A stretch of 64,000 nucleotides of DNA from Quillaja saponaria (taxonomy: Eukaryota > Streptophyta > Magnoliopsida > Fabales > Quillajaceae): assembly GCA_029379385.1 (NCBI GenBank), contig CM055607.1:29385235-29449234 (forward strand), read 5' to 3'. The notes beneath the pieces were generated by a model, which did not search any database, had not been told where the DNA came from, and saw only the letters and a program-made list of their open reading frames with translations. This document shows, one piece after another, positions 9,653 through 21,800 of the stretch (its first letter is position 1; every line of letters begins with the position of its first letter). The position numbers were made by a program, and so were the translations under genes.

Positions 9653-10720
9653 TCATCTAGATGTTCTTCCCGTAGGCGAGAACCTATCCATAATCATGTG
9701 TATCACTCCTACAACCATATCTCTCTCGTCTGGAGTCCTAGGTGGTCGCCATGCATCGCTTTCTCTATCTCTATCATATCCCCTTTCAAAGAGGCGATTA
9801 GAGTGCTTTCCAAGATAATTGGCGCACTGACAAGCCTTTTTCACTTCTTCCCTTTAGACAAACTCTGTCAAACAATCCTTCCTTATCAACTTCTCTATTT
9901 TGTCCTTTAGTGTCCAACATTCCTCCGTGTCATGGCTTGGACCATTGTGAAACAAGAAAAATTTTGAATGATCTGAGGTCTTGCCCGACGACATCAGAGT
10001 GTTGGGGAACTTTAAGAAGCCTTTTGTCTGGACGGCTATGAGCATAGCTATCCGAGTTTTATTAAGCTGTCTGTAATTTTCAAATTTTTTATGGGGAGGG
10101 GTGCGGTCCTTTCTTTCCCTCCTAGACTTCTCCTTCTTCTAGGAGGCGACCTGCCTGTCAATTAGATTGGGTGAGCACTATCTCTTAGGGTTTTGATAAG
10201 AGGGCGCAGGTAAGGCCTTATCCACCTCCTCTGCATTTATATATTCCTCTGCTCGTCTCATGAGCTCTTCCAGAGTCTTTGGGATTCTCCTATTCAAACT
10301 GTTTCTGAACTCTAACTTCCTCAATCCTGCTTTCAAAACAAATTATCACTACCTGAGGATTTACATCATCTATTTTCAAAGTTGCCGAGTTAAAGCACCC
10401 TATAAACTCCTTAAGAGATTCTTTCTCATCCTAGCGAAAAGATAAGTGGCGTCCTTCTTCTGTCTCAAATTAGTTATAAAATGACGCTTAAATTGGGTGA
10501 CCAACTGCCAGAAGGAACGGATGGAGTCTTGTTTGAGTTGGGAGAACCACCATTTCAGCATTCCCCCTCAAAGTAAACCCAAATGCCAGCACATCATCTA
10601 GTTGGGAACCCCATACAATAGCATCAATGACTCGAAACCAACCACAAAGTCAACAAGATATGACATCCTATGGTACTGCTCCAAAGCTAGGATCTTAACC
10701 CCCGGGGGATGGGACAATCT
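9653..10720 (-). pseudogene. Retrotransposon gag remnant
   Basis: Near 9860-9950 the minus strand gives KFFLFHNGPSHDTEECWTLKDKIEKLI, the zinc-knuckle-like CRFHxxxGHDTEEC segment of Tat-lineage gag with its first Cys lost. Further upstream, near 10440-10560, it reads SFWQLVTQFKRHFITNLRQK and then, after a frameshift, SLKEFIGCFNSATLKIDD, the conserved gag capsid region. A 66-codon open piece at 10722-10922 is probably the gag N-terminus. Frameshifts and stops make it non-functional. Confidence 0.8.
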
Positions 10721-11200
10721 GTCACACTATTAGTGAAAGGATGTCAAGCTTCAGCACATCGAGCCCTCGATCTACTATTAGTTCAGTCATGTGTTCACTT
10801 CCCAAGTTGTCCTCCAAATCTTCAAATGAAATCTTCAACCTAGCTTGAGGAGGGGACCTAGCTCTCCTGACTGCTGAAAACTCTCCCAATGCAGCCATGA
10901 GTTCCACGTATTGCCTCTGCATGACCGGTGTATTTAGATCCTAGGGAGCAAGGGCCTGACGTGGTCTCTACTTCTTTTCTTGTTCTTGTCATGTGCTGCT
11001 CTTGAGTCTCTTCTTCCCTATTTACCATAGTGGCAATGGGTAGGCAAACTAAGTCAAATAATTTCTCACGGACGATGCTAATGTTAATATTGAATCTATC
11101 CGAGCTGTCTCTCGTCTCAGTATCCCTAGTAATCTGGTGATTTTCTTGCGTTCAAGGTGAACCTGCAAATAATGGACGGGAGCAAGGTCCTAGTTGAGTT

Positions 11201-14200
11201 CCTAGGCACTTAGACAATCAAGTTAGAGAAAGGGAGCAGTAAAACTGAAAGAAAGAGTGAGTTCAAGCCTAATAGTCTACGTATATGTCATGTCTCTTTG
11301 CAAAGACTGAGACATGTATATATAATAAAAAAGAATACTGGCATAGACTACTATCACGTGATATGCTCTTATTGTGTGCCAATATATTATATTAACAATT
11401 ATGTTAACTTAACTAGCAAAACACCCGTTAAACAAATACAAAATCTCAAATTGGAAATAATGAGATAAGTTAAAAAAATATATAATTAATATTTTATTCT
11501 TTGAATCGCTAGAAAAATAACTCTGCCTCGTCAATTGTCATGTACAACTTTATCATCATCACTAAGTACAAATCTTGTGACGGCTATTGCCTAGACCTAA
11601 TAGGAAGTCTCTACGCTAATTGACTTTGCATCGAAGAAAAAGTCAATTTGGATACTCCATTTGTAATTAAAATCAGATTAATTATATATGCAAGATGGCC
11701 ACTAACTTAGTTTTATAAAAAAATAAAATAATAATAAAAAACTTAGTTTTATAATACCATTAAAATTTAAATTAAAAAAAAAACATTTATATTTAAGTTT
11801 TTACCAGTTTTAGGAAAAGACCTGCCCAACTCATGAATTAATTTTATGAGTTAATTGGTTATTAATTATGATTAGGTCAAACTAATTATCTTACTACAAT
11901 ATTTCTTATCAGTGTTGTTAATCCAGTAATATATTATTATTACTAATTGTTTAGTGATGGATATCATTGTCACCCTACTTAGGTGAAATTCCAACTTTCA
12001 AATAACTGAATATATTATATTTGGCTTAGCTTCTCCACTCAAACTACCCAGTTGACACACAAGCAACTTCAACTTAATTGAGTATGTATATTATTACTGT
12101 ATTTAATCTGATACTATATCAGGTTTGTTATGCTAAATCAATAAATACAGTCTATATAAACAAGTTTTCACTTTGTACACTTTTATATCAAACAATATTA
12201 TTTTATAGAAACACTTTTCAATTTAACTGTTCATAAAGAAAAAAAAGATGAATTTAAATTATTAATTACCAAACAATTTGATTTTGTAATTATCTTGATA
12301 AAACTTGCCTAATTTGACAACCTGACAACCTGACAACTTAACATATAAGATTAGATAATATTAGTTATAATATAATTGTATTTTTTTTTTCTTCGTACAT
12401 ACTAATCTATTACATTATTAACAGAATATAAAAAATGAGTATAAGATAAATTTATATTATTATACAGTAAAATTTAACAATATAATCTATTCATGTGATG
12501 TTGCATCAAAAGAGCTCTTAAATTTAGAATGGGTGAGAGGGAGAGATTGAAGTCTTAAGCAACGTGAATGATAACTATGAAGATTTTTCCTTCTCCATAA
12601 TTATGATATCTCGCATATATTACGGAATGCAAATTAAACGAAAAAATTTATAACTTTTCTAATGGATAGACTGTTACTTTTATTTTTATTCTTTTGGTAA
12701 CTTTGATAACTTTCTCACAATCCTACTCTTCTATGTTAATTTAAATTATTTGCCAAATTTAATTTAAAAAGTTCATTATTTTATTAAATTTTCAACTCAA
12801 GAAAAGAAAAAGAAAAAAACCTTTTCAAAATAATTAAATTAAAAAAATCTAAAAATAATAATCAAGATTAATGAAATCTTTATTTCTTCATGAGAAAAAA
12901 CAAAAGAACACAACAAAAATTGCATATTGATAATAGTTAACTTTACATTATGACCATAGAAAAAGGAGGGAAAAAAGGGCACTCCATGATCACTTTAAGA
13001 TAAATATAGCTTTTGCCATATATTAGGTGGATATGGGAGACATGGCACATGCATTTGTGTAAGTAGGACATAATTTGAACATTGATTTCCACTCTAGGGA
13101 TGCAAAATTTCATGTCCACCATGTTACCATTTATGTATGATTACTGACAACTGTAAAGAAACAAATATATGCCTCCATATTGCACAGTTGCTGATGGAAA
13201 AGGGCCAAATTTGAATTGCATAATCCTATGTTAAAAATTCATGAGAATCCCAATTTAATAATTTAATCTTTTTTTTTATACATAATATTTACATTGATCA
13301 AAGGTTATTTGAATAGAATTTATTTTATTTTATTATTTTTACATTTTTTTTTATTCCCTTTCATTATTCCTTAAGTACCAGCAATTTAATCTTTTGTAAA
13401 ATCTGACACATTTTAAATTTTCATTTAACAAAAGATACAAAATAAATTCAGATTTATTTTTTGATCAAAAGTATTGTTAGTAACACAGAATAACCTCCAT
13501 TCAACAAGTTAATATTATTACAACTTATTAGATCTACACATAGAGTGGAAGAATACTTAATGAAATATCCACATTTCAATTGACGGCAGGATTTGAAAAT
13601 GATATCATGCATGCATGATCCAGCACCTCAACCTTGCTTAACCATTTGAAATATGACATCATCGGGTATTGTAGTTTTATATATATATATATATATATAT
13701 ATTTTCGTGAAACTCAATTTTATTTTCATAAATCTCATATTTCTAGTTAACTTAAGTTTAGATTTTAAATATTTAAATGACACAAATTGAGATTTTACTA
13801 GTTGAATCAATTAATATTTTTAATTATTGTGCCTATTTTTATGTGAAGATACAAAAATATTTTAATATTAATTTTTCATTTCTTGAGATTAAGATTAGTG
13901 ATAAACTTTTATTTTAGTTACCTTGTACAATTTGTGTCATGATCATTTTCAGAAAAAGCTCATTTATCTTAACTTAGCATGGGTTTTCATGTCAATTTAC
14001 CACAAAGAGATAGAGTTGTAACTAAAAAGTACTTTAGTGATTTTTAAAAGTTCAAATTAAATCATTTAAATTCAACTTGTACGGTTGTACCCACTCAGTA
14101 CTAATTAACAATAGCTCAACACAAGACATCACCTATCATGGCTTGTAATTTTATATTATGAGTTATGTACCATTAAAAATTATTTATATATTTTAATTTA

Positions 14201-15973
14201 AAATATTTTATAATAACAATAATAATATTACAGTGTGTTAGCCAATAGCCATATATGATGAAAATCTAGTTGCAAACCTTTTTTTATACTTTTGAAAAGA
14301 CTAATGAATTATATAATTTAGTTATTGATACAGACCACACTTGATCACTAAAATAAAATATATAAGAAAAATAATTGGCAGCCTGGTCGGTGGCCGGCTA
14401 AATACAACTAGGTTCGTCATATTGGCAATTTAAAAAAAAAAGAAAAAAAAAGCCATACACAATAAAACAAAACAAAAGAAGACCGAGTATATAATAATAT
14501 TATCAAAATGGCCGCCAACTCAGAAATTTACCGACAAATGGTTTGTCTTTCATGTAATGATTCGTCATCAGAAGGTGATGCAAGCTATGGATGAGCTTAA
14601 TTTGTTCCCATCTTATCGTCCTACTCGAGGGCTAGTTGGCTGCCGATTCAAATATTCACCAATAAAACAAAAGTGACAACTACTTGTTAATTAGAGCAAT
14701 TTTAAGAAATTAAAAAAAAAGTAATTTTCCAAATTTCACCTAATATATTAAGTATTTTATTGATATAAATATATTTTTAATATAATATCAATAAGAATCT
14801 CTTTCACTAAATGATTAAGAGTTTTACTATATACTACGTATACCATCATTCATTTTGTAATTAATATTTCAACATTATATGGAAATTTGTATTGCTAGAG
14901 CTTAGCATATAGCATCGTTCATAGATAAATTAAAGTCCATTATTGAAGCAGCTGGTCTCACCTAATAGAGCATGCATGAGGGACTTCATAATAGAAACTC
15001 ATGATTCTTGGAGTTTAACATGCATGATAGTTTAATTTGTAGATGAAATAATTAGTTTCAGATAGTAATATAAGAGAAAATATATAAAATTGTCAGTTAG
15101 GTGAACAAAAAAAGAAGAACCTATCACGTGCTTTTGTATTTTCACAAGAGAGCGGATTAAATTTCGTTCTCTCAATATATATATTTAATCCTCCACATAA
15201 CATATTTAAATCAACTTATTAAAGGAAAAAGGAATTTAAACTATATAAGTTATATATAACAATTATTTTTTTTGAAACAATTAGAAAACTGTTTTAAGCT
15301 TTTCGAGTTAGTGAATTTTCACATATTTTAAATTTAATCAAAAAAGTAATCTTAACATCATATAAATACATTATCTTCATGAAGGTTTACCTTTCACTTT
15401 CATGCCGCTAAGACTGCAAGACACTAATTATAACTTAATGAAACAGATTATCAATAACATATACTATTAATGGTGGCATGGAGCAGTCATGCTAAGCTAG
15501 CTTTGTCGGCCTACATAGCCATCCAGTCGACATTAATCGACTATTAAACGAAAATTAAAAAACCAAAAAGTCTTGAACAGATAAATAATGAAGAGGAATG
15601 TGCTGCGATAGGTTAACCTACCCATAGTAAATTGTAATATATACATATCAATTTTGGATAAATGTTGAGTATGTTTTGTATTTCATAGAGTTAGATCGAT
15701 TTTAACATTTGAAAAAAGGAAAAACAAAAAATGTATCTTTCTGTTTAATCTATATATAAATACGACATTTTTTTTAGATTGTAGATTTTAATTGTACTTA
15801 GTTTTCTTGATAGTTAATTTTTTTTTTCTTTTTGACATCCTTAGTGTTAATGAGGTTTTAATTCAATTGTCCAAGACAAATTTATTGAGATGAAGCTGTC
15901 TCTGATTTGAGTCCTACCATTGATATATGTGTGGTGAATTTTCTAATTATTTGAGTTGTTTGTTTCAATTTTA

Positions 15974-16007
<34 letters not shown>

Positions 16008-17460
16008 TTGAGTTGTAATATTAATTGTAACCTATGATTAATGCAAAATAATATTTCTGACAAAAAAAAAAAAAATCTAACTATTAAAAGTGAAAAGTAG
16101 AAATACTTTAGAGAGTGGAAGCCCTAACATTTTATTCTGAAATTCTTGAAATTAATTATGTTTTATGTGCTGCATTTGAACTTTAGAACAAAAGATGCTC
16201 TGAGACTCTCTTTCTTTCTCTATGATCTTTTTCAAGAATGATGGATGATTTTCTATTTAGAAATCTTCGAACTAAGAGGAAAAATAACATATATGCTTGC
16301 ATTTTATGTCTCACTAAAGTAGGATGCTCGAAGCTCTGCCTATATATATTCAAATATTCTTTTATGCATGCTATACATCAGTTAAATTTTATACTCTTGT
16401 TCTCTGCTGGTTTCAAGGTACAAATTATTGATGGATATTCACATCAAAATTCTGAAGTCGCCTTTTTGGAACACAACCCTAAACTTTTCATTGCCCAAAA
16501 GTTAATAATCACCAGTTAAAAGTAATTACTATATTTACTAATTAATATAGAAACATAAATTATGGAAGTCTGTTTATTTGTGCCTATTGAATATAAGGTA
16601 GTTTATCTTAAAGCCCAAATATTATTCATTTTAAAAAAATAAACAGTATTCCTTTATGGGCATATTATCTAATGTTTACTGGGCACACAATAAATAACTC
16701 TTAATAGTATACCTATAATGTGTATATGATAATCAAAAATTAATTATTATTATGTAAATCAATTAGTTACCAAAGTCTTATTGGTATTTTTCATCTAACA
16801 ACTTCGAAATTTTGTGGTGAAACTTAAAATTCATTTTTGACAGGCATGCACAGTGTCAAAAACTTTATGTCAAACAATCATGATAATTGGTTCTTATTTC
16901 CATCATTACTTTCTTTCTTTTTTTTGATAATAATCATCATTAATTTATAAAAATAAAAAGGATATAATTTGTATTTGTATAACGTAAGAATAATTTGTAT
17001 CATAACATAACAAATTAATAATTATTTTATTACTAATTTACTATCGGCAATCAGTATTTTAATAATTAAATAATTTTTAAATTTGAATTAAGTATATTTT
17101 TCCCTGTTTTAATTTTCTCTCAAAATGAATTCCATCTTTTAAAAATTAAAACTTATATATTGATTTTCCTTCAAAGGAAAGATAACGGTGAAACTTTTAT
17201 TATACATTGCTTACAACAAAAAGTAGCAGCCAAAAGTCAAGTTGTGAATTGCGATCAACCCCACCTTCAAAACTATCCTTGGCCTTAATACCCCACGTAG
17301 AAACACAACCACCCCATTTCAAAATTATGAAAGCCAGTCTGGTTACATAAAACGGTGGGTTACACGAATCTTATTGATAATTAGGGCACTCTATGGGGTT
17401 AAACTTACTTAATTAAGGAAAAAATACCCTAATTATTATACCTTTTGGGGGTGACAAAAT
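11201..17460. other. Gene-free AT-rich DNA
   Basis: I see no supported gene in this 6.2-kb stretch; open frames are short and lack domains. It holds simple repeats: a TA run at about 13679-13701, a TA run followed by a long T run at about 15973-16010, and many A/T homopolymers. The 93-codon plus-strand frame at 16238-16519 has no recognisable domain and is probably chance. The left edge may contain the unrecognised 5' LTR of the gypsy element. Confidence 0.5.
13679..13701. repeat. TA microsatellite
   Basis: Uninterrupted run of TA dinucleotides in AT-rich intergenic DNA. Confidence 0.8.
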
Positions 17461-17599
17461 CTACTCCTTCCAAAATGGTACAAAACTGACCTCATGTGGA
17501 TAAAATTGTCTTTTTGATCCACTGGGCTGATATTTGTGTAGTTTTTTTTTTAATTTTTTCTTTAAAACAAAAAATTCCTTCAAAATATAGCTACGTCCT

Positions 17600-18835
17600 T
17601 CTTGCCAAGAGTCTGAGACAAAGCTCACTTTGCTTGAGATTCGAATTTCGATCCCCCCTCCCATTTGGTCTCCTGTACTGATCCAAAAAACGAAATTCAG
17701 GAAAAAGCTTTAACGATCACCTTCAATCTTTCTAGTTCAGCCCTTTACCAGCTACAGACTGTTCCTTCAGATTTTGGTATTGAAGATAATACTCTTTTTG
17801 CCTCTTCTGCTCTCTGTATACGTATGTCTGAATCTATTTTCGTTTATGATTGTAATGAATTTTACATATAGGTTGTGTGTGTTTCTGAGGTGAATGTTCA
17901 TTTGAATTATTTTTTGTTTTTTTGTGCTGATAACCAGGAATTTGTGTATTCTACTGTTGGAAGATTATGCCTTTGTGATTTTTTTTCTTTTTACATTTTT
18001 TTGGATTACATCTTTGTCTATGATTTATGATATGTTGTTAGGGTTTTGGGACATATGATGGATTTAGCTACAGTTTTTGTTCCTTTTGGTACTAAAAGTG
18101 CGGAAAGTCAACCAAATTTTGGAATATTCAGTAATGGAAGCTTTTTTGTTTTTTGTTTTCTGTTTTTTTTATTTATAAAAATGTCTTAACTATTTCTTCT
18201 TCCATGTTTCAGTACATATATATAGGATTTGAATTTGTATGGTACTTCAAGAACCTGTTATTTGTTAAATCTAAATTCTTCTGCTAGTATATTTCCTGGA
18301 TGGTTTTATAGATTATTTACTATGAATTTGGATTCAGTAGAAAATCGTGGCTGCAATAACATGTCCTGTTTTGTTTTTCCATCACGTGGATACACAATTT
18401 CTACTGAGTAGTTTTCATTGTTCACTGATCCCTACCTATTTCTTTAAATGCTCTTTTTTATTGTTCAATTTATTTGATAAGTTCTTGTTATATTGAGGTC
18501 CCGAGTTTAGTAAAGAAAATAGACTTATAGAAATCTTTTGTCACCCCACCCCTCTAATGAACTGAGTTACTTCCATGATTGCTCTAAAATGCTCTGTTAT
18601 GCTCTTGACATTCTATCTTTCTCTATTTCTTAGCTTTCAATGTTTCTATTCAGCTATTATGATTCTCTAATCAATCCCATTTTTTTCTGCTCCACCATTC
18701 TTCACTCAAAGGAAAAGGAGTGTCAGGGCGAGTCTCTTACTAATATTTCCTGTCTGCATTCCTTGTCTTAAGGCCCATGAGAATTTTGGGATACCTATAA
18801 CCTTGCAAGAAACTGTTTCCTTTTGTTCATTATGC
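17600..18835 (+). other. Probable 5' untranslated exon and leader intron of PIP5K9
   Basis: CT-rich sequence around 17590-17820 looks like a plant 5' leader. A donor-like GTATGT follows at about 17823, and the next acceptor-like CTTAAG lies about 65 bases before the kinase ATG at 18836. This would be a leader intron of roughly 950 bases. No full reading frame is present. The splice sites here are guesses. Confidence 0.45.
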
Positions 18836-21800
18836 ATGTCTGGCCCTGTCGCCATAGTTGATAACGTGGAAGGAGCATGTTCTTGTGCAGAGAGAACAAA
18901 ATCTCTTGATGTCATTTCTGACAAAACCCATACACTGATTTTAACAAACGGCGATGCTGCTGGCCATACCTCTGAATCTGCTGGATTTAGAGTTGGAGAA
19001 CTCTTACTTCCTAACAGGGAATCATATTCTGGCTCCTTGCTTGGCAATGTTCCTGAGGGTAATGGTAAGTATGTCTGGTCAGATGGTTGCTTATATGATG
19101 GTGGTTGGAGACGGGGGATGAGGCACGGGCATGGAAGAATACTTTGGCCTTCTGGAACTGCATATGAGGGGGAATTCTCTGGTGGTTATGTTAATGGTAC
19201 AGGGACATATACTTGTTCTGATAATTTGACCTATAAAGGTCGCTGGCGCTTGAATCTTAAACATGGTCTGGGATATCAAGTTTACCCTAATGGAGACATT
19301 TTTGAAGGATCTTGGATCCAGGGAACACCAGAAGGGCCAGGTAAGTATACCTGGTCCAATGGAAATGTATATTTGGGAAACATGAAAGGTGGGAAAATGT
19401 CAGGGAAAGGAACTCTCACATGGATAAATGGGGATTCATTTGAAGGAAGCTGGTTAAATGGCATGATGCATGGATTTGGAGTATACAGATGGAGTGATGG
19501 AGGTTGCTATGTTGGGACTTGGACAGGTGGACTGAAGGATGGAAAAGGATCTTTTTATCCAAAAGACAGCAGACTTCCAGCCATTCAAGAAATTTACCTC
19601 AGCGCTTTACGAAAAAGAGGATTATTACCAGATTTGAGAAATCAGAACCAGGCACATATTCATCATGCTGCTTTAGTTGATATGGGAAACGTCAAGGTTA
19701 GTGACACACAGAGATCTAATCGCGGTTCTTATGGTAAGCTCTCAAAGGGAAACCTGTTAAACCTGGAGCAGTCTCAGAACAGAAATGTTTCCCTGGAAAG
19801 GCGCTGGAGTCTTGAGGTATCTATTGAGAAAGTGATTGGACAAGATTCTTCTTTTGGGTTAGATGGTGGAGATAACGAGGTTCATGCAGACACTCCAATC
19901 CTGGAACGGGAATATATGCAAGGTGTGTTAATTAGTGAACTTGTGTTAAATAATAGTTTTTCATCATTGTCCAGAAGAGAAAAAAAGCTTCAAAGAAAAC
20001 TTGCAAAAGAGATTAAGAGGCCTGGTGAAACTATCATTAAAGGTCACGGGAGTTATGACCTAATGCTAAGTTTGCAGCTTGGAATTAGGTGAATCTACTA
20101 TTTCTACTTATTTTATATGTTACTTTGGAAGCTATTGTTGTTATCATTTACATATTGCTGCATGACTGATTTTGCTTATTTTATTTCCCCGCCCCCTCCT
20201 TTTTTTCCTGAAATGCTGTATACTTACTTGGTTAGTTTCTTCAGATTATCATTCTTTCAACTCTATGTTTCCTTTAAATCAACATGTGATTCTTAAGTTC
20301 CATTGACACCGCCATGCCACTTAAAGAAAGGGATATTCTGTAATTTTTGGTGAAAGACAAAACAACTTCTGGATATTTCTTTTAGGCAACAAATTGCTTC
20401 TGAGTTCTACATCTGGAATTTTTTTTTTCTAGATATGACTTCAATCAATATCTTTACTAGTGTGTTTTTGTTTTAATAAAAAAAATTGCATATTAGGTTA
20501 TTGAGTTTTTCCTAAAGTCCACCGCTTAATGTAAAACTGAAGAGTAATCCTAGTATGATTTTTACATTGATTTTGAAAATTAAAATTAGACATGTGTTGT
20601 TTTATTGGAAATTTATGGTTAAACACTTTTGAATATGGTCAGATATACGGTGGGAAAAATTACGCCCATACAGAGGCGAGAAGTTCGAGCATCTGATTTT
20701 GGTCCCCGTGCAAGCTTCTGGATGAACTTTCCTAAAGAAGGTTCCCAATTGACACCTCCTCATCAATCAGAGGATTTTAAGTGGAAAGATTACTGTCCAA
20801 TGGTTTTTAGGTAAGTAGTTGACATTTTCATCTTTTGGTCTATAGTTTCAGTGTTTCTTTTGTGCATGCTTTAAATTATTGATGTATTTAAAAGGCATGT
20901 GTGTATTCATATACTAGTTTTTTGCTGAGTGCCTTCTCCCCTTGAATAAGCAGTTTGACTTGGATAACATATTTTTCTAATAGTTAAAATTGTGTCCTGC
21001 CACACTAAACTTGTCTAATCACAATTTATTGGTTGAAAATACTGATGTTGCTTGCATTACATTAGATGTACGAATGATTCTCTAGCTTCATGTGAAAATC
21101 CTTTTCCTTTTATTGGAGGCATAAGTTTTTAATCTCTTCTTACGGAATGGTTTAAACTACCTTACTATTTCTTCTCCTTTTATTGTTTGGACAGGAGATC
21201 TTCCGTACTGTTCCTACCAGTATATTCTTGATTTATTATATTATTCTGAACTGCTGTGTCCCGGAATATTGGATAATAAATTTCCTGATATGCAGTATCT
21301 GATATCCCGCGCACATGTCAAACTGTAATGTCTTATCCTATGCAACAAAAACATGATTACAATCATGGATTCTTTGCGGATTTTAATTGATAACATTCTT
21401 TATTGCATGATCGAATACTTGAGTTTCTTAACTTGTCCTTTTTTTCAACTCGATGATAACTTCTAAAGGATTTTGTCCTTTGAATATGGTAGAGATGTTT
21501 ATTATGTCAGTATAAATATAATTGCATTGTCCAATTGTTAAGTTCTTTGATATGCATAGGATGCTTTTTATTTATCTACCATCATGGAAGTTGATAAGTT
21601 TTATGTATTAGTATATGACTGACGTGGGGCAGAAGCAATAAAAACAAGGGCCGATCACGTCGAACCCTTAAAACATCCTTGCACAAAGAAAACTATCAAT
21701 CTGGCATATCAGAGATATAAAACAAAGTTATAAAATCTTTAATTGATAAAATGATTGAATTATTGGATGATTTTACATCCTGATTGAAACCTTTATTCAT

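Larger units (their letters stand above)
5500..11200 (-). mobile_element. Decayed Ty3/gypsy retrotransposon, Tat/Retand-like, minus strand
   Basis: From right to left the minus strand shows fragments of gag, aspartic protease, reverse transcriptase, RNase H and integrase, the Ty3/gypsy order, all broken by stops and frameshifts. Wording such as KNVGATYQ, EVYVDDMLIKS, AQALADFIVE and EVVGPGAYKI matches plant Tat/Retand elements. LTRs, primer-binding site and polypurine tract were not identified, so the true ends are uncertain. The reverse transcriptase is interrupted by a hAT element at 8017-8427, which therefore arrived later. Confidence 0.88.

Noticed and set aside
4861..11400. LTR pair for the gypsy element
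   Set aside because: I compared the flanks by eye and found no convincing direct repeat or primer site, so LTRs are not annotated.
16238..16519. 93-codon plus-strand open frame
   Set aside because: No domain, no splice or promoter context, hydrophobic/basic mix as expected by chance in A/T-rich DNA.
18803..18835. Start of PIP5K9 eleven codons earlier
   Set aside because: The triplet at 18803 is TTG, not ATG; the ATG at 18836 matches the MSG start known for PIP5K9.
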